Shown: positions 1 to 7,976 of the stretch, in pieces
Layout: each line of letters opens with the position of its first letter
How positions within the stretch are numbered: the stretch's first letter is position 1
Source of the DNA: Streptomyces albireticuli
Lineage (GTDB): Bacteria; Actinomycetota; Actinomycetes; Streptomycetales; Streptomycetaceae
Reading direction: 5' to 3'
NCBI RefSeq assembly: GCF_021228125.1
Contig: NZ_JAJQQS010000002.1
Coordinates: 124,001-188,000 of the forward strand
DNA length: 64,000 bases
Position numbers and translations under genes: made by a program
Notes under the pieces: generated by a model
The model's database searches: none
What the model saw: the letters and a program-made list of their open reading frames with translations, nothing else
What the model was told of the DNA's origin: nothing

Positions 1-88
1 CCAGCATGAAAGCCGTGTCGTCGGCCTTCTTCTTGCCTGCCAGGAAGGCGTCGGCTTGCTTTGCGGCTGCTCCGATGTCCGTGGTCAT
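1..88 (-). CDS. Partial hypothetical protein, cut by left window edge
   Basis: A minus-strand reading frame starts with ATG at 88 and runs off the left edge without a stop. The visible N-terminus is MTTDIGAAAKQADAFLAGKK followed by more charged residues. There is no Shine-Dalgarno sequence, but TAGCGT lies 7 bases upstream of the ATG, so a leaderless transcript is possible. It lies downstream of the HTH/DUF6879 genes on the same strand, where streptomycetes often carry another small accessory gene. I do not recognise the family and only 29 residues are visible, so this is a weak call. Confidence 0.4.
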   Translation of the reverse strand, partial: MTTDIGAAAKQADAFLAGKKKADDTAFML

Positions 89-150
89 GGCGAAGACGCT
101 AGGAACCCGAGGAGGGTAACTGCCAGAAAGTTGCACGCGGTTGCAGAGAT

Positions 151-999
151 TCAGGCTAGGGAGTCGAGGGCCTTGGTGATGTGGGCCCGAGCCTGTGCGC
201 CGTGGACGGCGATTTGTGACAGTTCCGCGAAGGCTTTGAGGTACGTACCGACCTCCCCGGGTGCCGCCACGTTGATCTCGGCCGTCAGCGTCTCGACGGC
301 CACCAGCCCCTCGTCGAAGGCGTAGAACGCTTCCAGGGGCCAGATCCTCCGGCGAGCCCTGAAGGGGATCACCCCGAGTGAGACGTTCGCCTGTGCCATG
401 ACCGAGAGAAGGTAGCCGAGCTGACCGGCCATGGCCTCGTCGTCGCACACGCGGTAGTAGAGGACTGCTTCCTCTACGAGCAGGGCGAACCGGTGGTCGC
501 CTTCACGCACGACCCGCGAACGGTCGAGGCGTGCCTTCACCGCAGCCTCGACGTCATCGGGAGTCTGCTGAAACTCCGTGATGGAGCGGAGGAGGCCGGT
601 GGCGTACTCGGCTGTCTGGAGCATCCCCGGTATGAGATTCGAGGCGTACACGCGGAAGTGCCGGGTTCGCTGATAGAGCGGCGTCGTCTTCTGGTGAACG
701 CGGCGCATCCCGTCGCGGTGGATCTGCTTCCACTGGACGTACATCGACTCGGCGGTCCGGGACGCGGCGATCAGGTCGGCCGCTTGTTCCTCGGCTCCGC
801 AGGCCGCGCACCATGACCTGATGTCGTCATCGGAGGGCAGGGTCCTGCCCCGGGCGATGCGCGACGACTTCGACTTGTGCCAGCCGCACCGGGCGGCCAG
901 CTCGTGTCCTGTGAGCCCTGCGTCTCTCCTGATCTCGTCCAGGCGGGACGCGATGGCAGCCCGTGCCGCTTGGGCGCTGGAGAAGGGGGACGAAGACAT
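151..999 (-). CDS. XRE-type HTH regulator with DUF5753 domain
   Basis: A 282-residue protein of the very common Streptomyces family with an N-terminal helix-turn-helix (about residues 15-70, containing GLTGHELAARCGW) and a C-terminal DUF5753 ligand/partner domain (about 95-270, containing the typical LIPGMLQTAEYA and a VLYYRV segment). Family members are DNA-binding regulators, many paired with small DUF397 or DUF6879 partners in an antitoxin-like arrangement. ATG at 999 is chosen because the HTH follows directly; it has no strong ribosome site, and the gene lies 22 bp after the DUF6879 stop, which suggests coupled expression. The regulated target is unknown. Confidence 0.88.
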   Translation of the reverse strand: MSSSPFSSAQAARAAIASRLDEIRRDAGLTGHELAARCGWHKSKSSRIARGRTLPSDDDIRSWCAACGAEEQAADLIAASRTAESMYVQWKQIHRDGMRRVHQKTTPLYQRTRHFRVYASNLIPGMLQTAEYATGLLRSITEFQQTPDDVEAAVKARLDRSRVVREGDHRFALLVEEAVLYYRVCDDEAMAGQLGYLLSVMAQANVSLGVIPFRARRRIWPLEAFYAFDEGLVAVETLTAEINVAAPGEVGTYLKAFAELSQIAVHGAQARAHITKALDSLA

Positions 1000-1021
1000 G
1001 AGCTGACCGACCCGGCCCGCG

Positions 1022-1546
1022 TCAGACCGTGTACTTCTCGTGAGGGATGGCGCGCTCCCACACTGCTTCGAAGGCTGACGCGCAGAGCCTCGCCGTCGCG
1101 GCGTCCTCCGTCTGGTCCGTCTGCACCCATCGGCCGTTGCCGTCGAAGATGTTGAACTGCACCACTCGACCGTCGAAGAGCCAGAAGTCATTGCCGGGGA
1201 GTGCGAGGTCCGACGCCTGCCGCCTCGGCAGCCAACGGATGTCCTCACCGGCCGCGACGTTGGTGAACGTCCCGGAGTGCTCGAAGCGGATGTAGTCGCT
1301 GACGGGCTCCGACACGACGCGGGCACGGCGCATGGTCACGCCCTTGCCCGTGACCTCCTGCACCAGGTCCAGCCAGGGCCGCCACCAGGACTCGCGATCT
1401 GCCGGATTGAGGCGGTGCCCCTTCTTCCAGGCCGCGAAGCCCTCGATCTCGTTCTCCACCCCGTACGCGTCGCGCATCTCCAGATGCACTGCCGAGCGCT
1501 CTACGGACCGCAACAGGTCGGCAAAGCTATTCAAGCTCTGCGACAT
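1022..1546 (-). CDS. DUF6879 family protein
   Basis: A 174-residue protein rich in Trp, Arg and Glu, with segments such as WWRPWLDLV and VSDYIRFEHS that I associate with the DUF6879 family found next to HTH-DUF5753 regulators. The ATG at 1546 has GGGAGG six bases upstream; a TTG one codon earlier is less likely. The start lies inside the end of the preceding small gene (20-nt overlap), and the regulator follows after 22 bp, so the three genes form one transcript. The biochemical role is unknown. Codon use is visibly less G+C-rich than in the genes beyond 2 kb. Confidence 0.8.
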   Translation of the reverse strand: MSQSLNSFADLLRSVERSAVHLEMRDAYGVENEIEGFAAWKKGHRLNPADRESWWRPWLDLVQEVTGKGVTMRRARVVSEPVSDYIRFEHSGTFTNVAAGEDIRWLPRRQASDLALPGNDFWLFDGRVVQFNIFDGNGRWVQTDQTEDAATARLCASAFEAVWERAIPHEKYTV

Positions 1547-1760
1547 CAAGAGCCTCCCTAAGAAGCTGGACCATCCGCTTCGGTACCCGGATCACTGCCT
1601 CGTGGTCGGGCTGCGAGACGTCCGCCGCGCAGGCCCTCCGCGTCTGGTCGTCCGCCTCCCAGCCCTGGAGCAGGAGATCCTTCGTGCTCTCGTCGACCCA
1701 GACGGCCGGGGAGCCATGATCTCCTGACTCCGGATCTTTCCCGACGAACCGTAGTGCCAT
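1527..1760 (-). CDS. Small hypothetical protein upstream of DUF6879
   Basis: A 77-residue soluble acidic protein starting MALRFVGKDPESGDHGSPAV. The ATG at 1760 has a near-perfect ribosome site, GGAGGT, five bases upstream, which sets the start against longer in-frame alternatives. Its 3' end overlaps the DUF6879 gene by 20 nt, so it is probably the first gene of the accessory operon. It has no transmembrane segment and no recognised domain. Small proteins like this commonly precede DUF6879/HTH pairs in streptomycetes, so I infer a third partner of that module. Confidence 0.72.
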   Translation of the reverse strand: MALRFVGKDPESGDHGSPAVWVDESTKDLLLQGWEADDQTRRACAADVSQPDHEAVIRVPKRMVQLLREALDVAELE

Positions 1761-2009
1761 AACTACCTCCGTTGTCGAGCCAGCAGCGATCGGTTGCATG
1801 ACCCTCGTACTCACCCGGCCTGCCGTCAAGAGGGCGTGCGACCGTCGTGAAGACTTGCAGGGGTGCTCACGGAGAAATGCCGAGCAGGACTCTCTTGAGG
1901 TGAGTATCTGTGCAGGTCACGGCCCTTCTGGCAGTCGGGCCGGACAGCGGGCGCAGTCCTGCTCTGTGCTGTTGTGCGATCTTGTTTTCGGAGGCCTCCG
2001 ATCCCGTGA

Positions 2010-3380
2010 CTACGGGCGCCAGCGCACGCGGTGCTCGGACCAGAAGTCCCACGTGGTGAGCATTGCCTCCCAGCCGTCCGGGAACTTCACCGTCACCCCC
2101 AGCCGCACCGGATCCGTCGAAGGATGCTCGTCCAGCAGTTCCTCGACGCCCGCCCGGCACACCACCACGCACGCGTGCCGGTGCCGCGAGGCCAGGACGC
2201 ACAGGCGGCCCGTCTCCAGGTGGAAGGCCGTCGCGTCCGGGCGGCCGGAGAGGGGGTGGAGGACCACCGTGACGTCGAACTCCCGGCCCTGGAGGCGGTT
2301 GGCCGTGTCGACCGTGACGCCGTCCACGCCGAGCTCGGTCAGGGCCGCCCGTACGGCCGCCGCCTGGTCGCGGTGGGCCGTGCCCACGGCGATCCGGTCG
2401 GCCGTGAGCGGCACCGGATCGGGGGACAGCTCACTCGTCGCCGCGCCGCCGCGGTCCAGCATCCGGCGGACGACCAGGGCCACCGCCCGTACCGCCTCCG
2501 GGTCCGTGCGCGGCGTCCTGCGCGCGGGCAGTTCCAGCAGGCCCCAGCCCGACGCGGCCGCCTCGTCCAGCACCCGGTCCGGGCCCGAGCCGTCGGACGG
2601 CACGCCGAAGGCCAGACGGCGGTCGCCGTGGCCCGTGCCGCTGCGGAACGGGGTGTACGGGTAGAAGGCCGCCGACACCAGCGGCGCGGCGGACGCCGGC
2701 AGCCGCCAGGAGACCGGCAGCCGGTGCTGCGGCAGGCCCGGGTTGTGCGCGAGCAGGGTGCTGACCGCGCTCGCCGACGGGTCGTACGACAGGCCGGCCC
2801 ACTGCGCCGCGCCGTCGGGCCCCACCACGCTGAACGGGTCGAGCTGCCCCGGGTCGCCCACGAACAGCGCCCGCTCGAACAGCCCCGCCACGGCCAGCAG
2901 GGCGTCCGACCGCATCTGGTACGCCTCGTCGACGATCGCGTGCCCCCACGGCTCCGCGACCTTGGTGTGCGCCCACTTCGCCGCCGTGGAGACCACGACG
3001 TCGAGCCCCGCGAGGTCCGCGGCCTTCGTGGACGTGACCACCGACGGCAGCGCGTCCAGCGCCCGGTCGTACGGGCGCGCCTCGCTGCTGTGCAGCCGGC
3101 CCACCGGCAGCTCCGGGTCCTTCGCGGCCAGCCGCAGCACCAGGTCGTCGACCTGGGCGTTGGTCTGCGCGACGACCATCAGCGGGCGGCCCGCGGCGGC
3201 CAGCTCGCGCGCGGCCCGGACCACGAGCGTCGACTTGCCGGCGCCCGGCGGTGAGTCGACGACGACGCCGCGATGCGGGCCGCGCAGGGTGTCGCGGAGG
3301 ATCGCGTCCGTCGCGGCGGCGGCCGCGGCGGACGGGTCGAAGGCGTCGGAGGCGCGGGTGCCCGCCGCCCGGACGATCAC
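2010..3380 (-). CDS. Superfamily 1 DNA/RNA helicase (Upf1/Dna2-like AAA ATPase)
   Basis: A 456-residue P-loop protein with a compact SF1 core. Walker A is PPGAGKST (residues 44-51), a Q-T-N segment follows at 72-74, Walker B is DEAYQM (151-156), motif III is VGDPGQLDPF, and the C-terminal half carries TANRLQGREFD and an ASRHRHACVV motif V/VI region. This order fits SF1 helicases of the Upf1/Dna2 type, with no obvious accessory domains. The start is GTG at 3380. It is the last gene of a minus-strand cassette, 61 bp after the 535-residue unknown, with a RecB/Cas4-type nuclease upstream. Helicase plus nuclease suggests DNA processing (repair or defence); the substrate is unknown. Confidence 0.85.
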   Translation of the reverse strand: MIVRAAGTRASDAFDPSAAAAAATDAILRDTLRGPHRGVVVDSPPGAGKSTLVVRAARELAAAGRPLMVVAQTNAQVDDLVLRLAAKDPELPVGRLHSSEARPYDRALDALPSVVTSTKAADLAGLDVVVSTAAKWAHTKVAEPWGHAIVDEAYQMRSDALLAVAGLFERALFVGDPGQLDPFSVVGPDGAAQWAGLSYDPSASAVSTLLAHNPGLPQHRLPVSWRLPASAAPLVSAAFYPYTPFRSGTGHGDRRLAFGVPSDGSGPDRVLDEAAASGWGLLELPARRTPRTDPEAVRAVALVVRRMLDRGGAATSELSPDPVPLTADRIAVGTAHRDQAAAVRAALTELGVDGVTVDTANRLQGREFDVTVVLHPLSGRPDATAFHLETGRLCVLASRHRHACVVVCRAGVEELLDEHPSTDPVRLGVTVKFPDGWEAMLTTWDFWSEHRVRWRP

Positions 3381-3441
3381 GGCCGCACCCCGTACGGGCG
3401 TGCCTCGCTCGGGCGTACGGCGGGAGCCGCTCCGGTCGTGT

Positions 3442-5049
3442 TCACAGCAGGTCCTCCGCGGTCAGCGGGTCGGGGGCGTCGGCGGCCTCGCCCGGCGGGC
3501 CGCCGTGGGTCCAGGGCGTCCGCTCGGGATCGGGCAGCTCGGGGCCGCCGCGCGGCGCGTGCTCGAAGAGCGTCCAGCAGACGCGGTCGCCCTTCTCCGG
3601 CACGGACCCCTCGTCGGGCACCTTGCCACGCCCCATGCCGCCCGTCAGGCGGACCGTCAGCGCGCCGCCGCCGTCCGGGGCGTGGCCGACGAACTCCGCC
3701 GTCTGCGCCCTGCCGTCCGGCAGCACCCGGTGCACCTTCACGCCTTCCGTCAGCAGCGGGCCGTCGTCCGTGAGCACCGTCACCAGCGGGCGTGGGCGCG
3801 GCACCTTCGCCTCCGAGTACTCCATCACCACCTCGGTGACCTCCCCCGCGAACGCCTCGCCCGCCAGCCTCCGGCCCGCCATGACCAGCGGGTCGTCCAG
3901 CGCCTCCTGCGCCTCCAGCCGGGCGTGCGCCGTCTCCCGCGCCGCGAGCTTGCGGGCCGCGGTCACCGCGTCGTCCCGCCGGGGCTGCGGCGGCTCACCG
4001 GCCGCCACCCGGTCCCGGTGCGAGGTGTACGACCAGCGGTCGCGCTTCCACCGCTCGGCCACCCGCTCGCCCTCCGGGAGCGCGCGCAGCAGGTCGACGC
4101 CCTGCCACACGGCGTCCCACGTCGGGCGGAGCTGTGACTCCAGGAGGGCGCGGATCTCCCGCTCGGCGCGGTGCAGCGGGGCCTGCGCGGCTTGCGCGGC
4201 TTGCGCGGCCTGCGCGGCCTCCGGGGCGGCCGCGGCCTCCGCACGGGCGCGGTCGTAGCGCGCCGTCGCCGGGGCCAGCCGCCTGTTGTCGAACACCGGG
4301 TCCGTGGCCGGGCCGGCGGGCGGGCACAGCAGCAGGCCCTCCGCGTCGCGCGCCAGCTCCGCGCGGAGGGCCGCCTCCGCGCCCGTCGTCCCCGGCGGGG
4401 GCGCGAGCCAGCCGAGCAGCGCCCCCAGGTGCTGGTCCTCCACGCCGCTCTGGCCCGTCGCCCAGTGGCGGGCGAGCACCTGCGTCATCGGCAGCAGCAG
4501 CGACGAACCGGGCAGCCGGGCACGCTCCCCGAAGTGCGTCAGCCAGCGGCCCAGCAGCGGGACGCGCGGCGGCGCCGGGTACGGGCTGTCGGGGTCCTGC
4601 TCGGCCGTCCGCCGGAAGCGCATGGACCGCCCGAGCAGCCGGACGTACTCCACGCCCGCCGCGCTCGGCACCAGCAACTGCGGGGCGTCGGCGCACAGCT
4701 CGACCTCGACCGGGACCTTCTTGCCCGTCTCCGGGTCGGTCTCCTTCCGCTGCTCCCGCTCGACGTCGTCGGCGAACCCCTCGACGTACGGCAGCACGGC
4801 GTCGGCCAGCTCCGCGAGGAACGCGAACCGCAGGTCCCGGTCGCGGGGCTGCGGCACGACCAGCAGCAGCGGGGCGTCCCGCTCCGTACCGACCATCGCC
4901 CCCAGCGGGGCACCGGCCTCACCGGCGGTGGTCAGCGGCACGAAGACCATCGGGCGCTCGGCCAGATGCCGGTGGCGCACGGTCGCCAGGGGGCGCGCCC
5001 GGCCTTCCCGGACGGCCTCCATCCGGGCGAGTGCGGTGATCAGGGACAC
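3442..5049 (-). CDS. Conserved hypothetical protein of helicase/nuclease cassette
   Basis: A 535-residue protein I cannot assign to a family. It has no P-loop, no signal peptide and no membrane segment. The N-terminal half is a hydrophobic-core globular region. Near residue 285 is a short AAQ tripeptide repeat, then a charged, probably helical stretch to about 420, a possible small beta-rich domain (about 420-505) and an acidic Pro-rich tail. The start is GTG at 5049, overlapping the nuclease gene's stop by 10 nt, which indicates translational coupling. Its invariable companions here are a nuclease and a helicase, so it may be the scaffold or specificity subunit of that complex; that is inference from position only. 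Confidence 0.75.
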   Translation of the reverse strand: MSLITALARMEAVREGRARPLATVRHRHLAERPMVFVPLTTAGEAGAPLGAMVGTERDAPLLLVVPQPRDRDLRFAFLAELADAVLPYVEGFADDVEREQRKETDPETGKKVPVEVELCADAPQLLVPSAAGVEYVRLLGRSMRFRRTAEQDPDSPYPAPPRVPLLGRWLTHFGERARLPGSSLLLPMTQVLARHWATGQSGVEDQHLGALLGWLAPPPGTTGAEAALRAELARDAEGLLLCPPAGPATDPVFDNRRLAPATARYDRARAEAAAAPEAAQAAQAAQAAQAPLHRAEREIRALLESQLRPTWDAVWQGVDLLRALPEGERVAERWKRDRWSYTSHRDRVAAGEPPQPRRDDAVTAARKLAARETAHARLEAQEALDDPLVMAGRRLAGEAFAGEVTEVVMEYSEAKVPRPRPLVTVLTDDGPLLTEGVKVHRVLPDGRAQTAEFVGHAPDGGGALTVRLTGGMGRGKVPDEGSVPEKGDRVCWTLFEHAPRGGPELPDPERTPWTHGGPPGEAADAPDPLTAEDLL

Positions 5050-6755
5050 GGGCTCTCCTCCTCGGCCGCCCCCGCGGTCGTCCGGACCCGGCTCCCGGAC
5101 GCGGACAGTACTTCCAGCGCCTCCGCGCGCAGGGCCGCCGCGCGGCGCAGGGCGGCGACGGCGGGATCCGCCGGATCGCCCTCCTCGCCCCGGGCGGCGG
5201 CGAGCACCGCCCCCACCGTGGCCAGGCCGCCCAGCTCACCGCGGACCCCGCGGCCCAGCGTCTCCACCGCGTCCGCGGCTCGCGACCGGGCCCGGCAGTG
5301 GAAGGCCAGCTCGCACGCGGCGAGGCAGTCCGGGGCGTACGCCGCCGGGGCCGCCTCGACCGCGGCCGCCAGCTCCGCCGCGGGCCGGGTCGCCGTCCGG
5401 CCGTCGTCGGCGAGGCGAAGGTCGAAGGTGGTGCCCTCGGGCAGGGCGGCGGCGATGTCCTCGACGCGCGTCAGCCGGGCGAGCTGCCGCCGGGTCGTGG
5501 CGATCTGCTTGCGCACGTCGACGAGCTCGGCGTCGGGAAGATTGGAGAAGTCCTTGGGACAGACGAGCAGCACCCGCTCCCGCACGGACGCTCCGGCCGC
5601 GCGGCCGACCCGGGAAGCGCCGTCGGCCGGCGGAGCGACCGGGGCCTCCGCCACGGGGCCGCCGTCGGAAGCGGGTGGCAGGGGTGCGGCAGCAGCGCCT
5701 TCGTCTTGCGGGGTGTGGGCCGGGGCCGCCGTGGTGCCGGTCGGGGGAGTGTCGTCGGCGCCCTGTGCGGCTTCCGCTGTGCGGCCGGTGTCCGGAGTGG
5801 GTGGCAGGTGTGCGGCATCGCCTTCGTCGTGCGGGGCGTGGGCCGGGAGCGCCCTGGTACCGGCTGGGGGAGTGTCGTCGGCGCCCTGTGCGGCTTCCGC
5901 TGTGCGGCCGGTGTCCGGAGTGGGTGGCAGGTGTGCGGCATCGCCTTCGTCGTACGCCCCTCGGGTCGGCGGCACCGTCCCGTCGGCGGGCGGTGACGGG
6001 TGAGTGTCGCCCCCGGGAGTGCCCGGCGAGGCCGTCTCGCCGTCCCCCGGGCCCCCGCCCATCCGAGCCGCCACCCCCTCCAGGGCGAGCGCGTACACCG
6101 CCGCCTGCCGGGCCGCCGCGCCGACCTTGCCCGGGTCCGCCGCGCCGTCGATCATCGGGAAGGACTTGATCTCCACGATCGTCCAGTCGCCGTCCGGGTG
6201 GACGACGATCGCGTCCGGCTCCAGATAGGCGGGGGTGCCCGCGACCTCCAGGGCCAGCAGGGGGTGGTCCAGGACCGTCCACCGTCCGGCGGCCGTGGCC
6301 TCGCGCAGGGCCAGGGCCGTGCGGGCCGTGCGGCCCTCGGGGCCGGCCGCCGACAGGTCGGGGGTGAGGGGCGGGAACGCGGGGCCGGGCGCGGGGGAGT
6401 CGTCGCGCAGCCGGTCGTGGAGCAGGCGGACCAGGGCCTCGCCGCCGTCCGCCTTGACCCGTGCCTCGAAGACGTTGCCCCGCGCTATGGCGAACTGCGA
6501 CTGCCCGTGCGTGGCCGGGGCGCCGAGGGCGCGGGCCAGCGCGCCCTTGTCCACCCCGGCGCCGTCGAGCAGGACCCGACGGCGGCAGCCGGGGTTGGCG
6601 GCCAGGGCCGCCAGGGCGCGCGCGTCGAGCGGACGCGGCGCCGCGGCGGGGCCGCGCAGTTCAGCGAGCCGCTGCCGCAGCGTCGTCGGCGAGGCTGTCG
6701 CCGGCCTCGTCGCGGGACTGCTGTCGGGGGATGTGCTCTCGGGGAATGTGGTCAC
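5040..6755 (-). CDS. RecB/Cas4-type PD-(D/E)XK nuclease with probable Fe-S cluster
   Basis: Predicted 571 residues from GTG at 6755 (VTTFPES...). RecB-family nuclease motifs occur in the right order: GNVFEAR (93-99), D181 in LEPDAIVV, E195-I-K197 in IVEIKSF, and Q217-AAV-Y221, the QxxxY motif. Four cysteines match the Cas4/AddB iron-sulfur plan: C57 before the nuclease core, and C477, C481, C487 (C-x3-C-x5-C) near the C-terminus. Between core and cysteine cluster sits a low-complexity insertion of about 160 residues containing a tandem repeat. The gene overlaps the end of the PAP2-type gene by 95 nt and the next gene by 10 nt. A DNA end-processing enzyme is likely; the start is uncertain. Confidence 0.8.
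   Translation of the reverse strand: MTTFPESTSPDSSPATRPATASPTTLRQRLAELRGPAAAPRPLDARALAALAANPGCRRRVLLDGAGVDKGALARALGAPATHGQSQFAIARGNVFEARVKADGGEALVRLLHDRLRDDSPAPGPAFPPLTPDLSAAGPEGRTARTALALREATAAGRWTVLDHPLLALEVAGTPAYLEPDAIVVHPDGDWTIVEIKSFPMIDGAADPGKVGAAARQAAVYALALEGVAARMGGGPGDGETASPGTPGGDTHPSPPADGTVPPTRGAYDEGDAAHLPPTPDTGRTAEAAQGADDTPPAGTRALPAHAPHDEGDAAHLPPTPDTGRTAEAAQGADDTPPTGTTAAPAHTPQDEGAAAAPLPPASDGGPVAEAPVAPPADGASRVGRAAGASVRERVLLVCPKDFSNLPDAELVDVRKQIATTRRQLARLTRVEDIAAALPEGTTFDLRLADDGRTATRPAAELAAAVEAAPAAYAPDCLAACELAFHCRARSRAADAVETLGRGVRGELGGLATVGAVLAAARGEEGDPADPAVAALRRAAALRAEALEVLSASGSRVRTTAGAAEEESPCP
5646..5955. repeat. 123-bp tandem repeat inside the nuclease gene
   Basis: About two and a half copies of a 123-bp (41-codon) unit lie in tandem. 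The block at 5761 recurs nearly identically at 5884, and a diverged copy precedes it. It encodes a Pro/Thr/Asp/Gly-rich linker (for example HLPPTPDTGRTAEAAQGADD, twice). The unit keeps frame, so copy number can change without inactivating the protein. Confidence 0.85.
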
Positions 6756-7662
6756 CGGTGCCCGCCTCGCGAGATGTCTCCGGCGCCCCCGGCCGGCCGG
6801 CTCCGGCCCCGGAACCGGAGACCGCCGCCCGGGAAGGCGCTGTACCCGCCGAAGTCTCGCATCCGGCACCGACATTCGCGGAAGTCCCGGCCGTTTCCTG
6901 ACGCGAGGCGGCGGAGAAACGTTCCCGTACGCGGTCGACCAGGCGCAGCGCCGGCTTGGCCAGCAGCAGCCCGACGCCCATGACGGCGGCGCCGGCCACG
7001 GCGTCCAGGAAGTAGTGGTTGGCGGTGCCCATCACTATCAGCGTGATCGCCGCCGGGTAGACCACGCCGGCGATCTTCGCCCAGGTCGTGCGCCCGTAGC
7101 GCCACATCACGACGCCGCACCACAGGGCCCAGCCGACGTGCAGGCTCGGCATCGCGGCGTACTGGTTGGTCATGCCGCCGAGGCCGCGCGGGGCGCTGGC
7201 GTCGCCGCCCCACCAGCCGTAGGAGCCGTACTGGGCCATCGTGTCGACGAATCCGTACGAGGCGTCCAGCAGCCGGGGCGGGCAGGTGGGCAGCAGGGTG
7301 AAGCCGATGAGGCCGATGAGGGTGGAGATCATCAGCCAGCTGCGCAGGAAGCGGTAGTCGCGCGGGCGCCGCCGGAAGGCCCACACGAGGATCGCGGGCG
7401 TCAGGATGTAGTGCAGGGAGGCGTAGGCGAAGTCGGCGGGTATGCCGAGGGACGCGTGCTCCGTGAACAGCCGGTTGAGCGGGTGTTCGAAATTTATTCG
7501 GAAGGTCTTCTCGAGGTCGAGGATCGCCAGACCGTGGTCGATCGCCGGCTGGACATTGCCGCGGACCAGCAGTCGGCCCGCCGAGTACACCGCGTACACC
7601 ACGGCTATCAGCGGCAGCTCGGTCCACCAGCGCGGCCGCTTCCCCAGTGGTGTGCGGTACAT
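6661..7662 (-). CDS. PAP2-superfamily membrane phosphatase/phosphotransferase
   Basis: A polytopic membrane protein (about six segments) of the PAP2_3/inositol-phosphotransferase type. The phosphatase signature is spread over CPPRLL, AAMPSLHVGWA and ANHYFLDAV, giving the Arg, the catalytic PSLH His and the H-x3-D His/Asp. Such enzymes act on lipid phosphates or transfer phosphoinositol head groups at the membrane. ATG at 7662 (MYRTPLGKRPRWW) is chosen because GGAGAG lies seven bases upstream; ATGs at 7677 and 7704 are alternatives without a ribosome site. The C-terminal 80 residues are low-complexity, and their DNA also carries the start of the downstream nuclease gene in another frame. Confidence 0.85.
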   Translation of the reverse strand: MYRTPLGKRPRWWTELPLIAVVYAVYSAGRLLVRGNVQPAIDHGLAILDLEKTFRINFEHPLNRLFTEHASLGIPADFAYASLHYILTPAILVWAFRRRPRDYRFLRSWLMISTLIGLIGFTLLPTCPPRLLDASYGFVDTMAQYGSYGWWGGDASAPRGLGGMTNQYAAMPSLHVGWALWCGVVMWRYGRTTWAKIAGVVYPAAITLIVMGTANHYFLDAVAGAAVMGVGLLLAKPALRLVDRVRERFSAASRQETAGTSANVGAGCETSAGTAPSRAAVSGSGAGAGRPGAPETSREAGTGDHIPREHIPRQQSRDEAGDSLADDAAAAAR

Positions 7663-7976
7663 CCGGACGCTCTCCATGTGTTCAGGCGGCCAATAAGCGC
7701 GCATGCAACCGTACGGTGTACGCCACATCGCGCGCACACCGCCCCGCGGCTTACCGGAAACCCCGAGTTCCCCTGCCGTTCCGCCCTGGTCACGATGCGT
7801 GAGGGCCGGAGGGGGCGGGTCAGGAGGGGAGACGCCCGGATTGACCTGCGGGTTGCCTGTGACAGGTGTGAGCGATGATGGAAAAGCGAACAGATCGTCG
7901 CCGCCGGTGCCTTGCCGGTCCGGATGGCGATCTGTAGTGAAAATCACCGAAATCTTCTGAAGGGTCTGGGTCCTCC
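7663..7976. other. Divergent intergenic region, no gene seen
   Basis: About 314 bp separate the minus-strand PAP2-type gene from the plus-strand histidine phosphatase. It should contain both promoters. Possible N-terminal extensions of the PAP2 gene (to 7704 or beyond) fall here. I see no convincing operator, small gene or RNA. Confidence 0.5.

Noticed and set aside
1988-2001. Terminator after the helicase gene (TCGGAGGCCTCCGA)
   Set aside because: Only a 5-bp stem with a 4-base loop and no T-run; too weak to list as a feature.
5646-5955. CRISPR-like or mobile repeat in the nuclease region
   Set aside because: The 123-bp units are contiguous, in frame and inside a coding sequence, so this is a protein-level tandem repeat.
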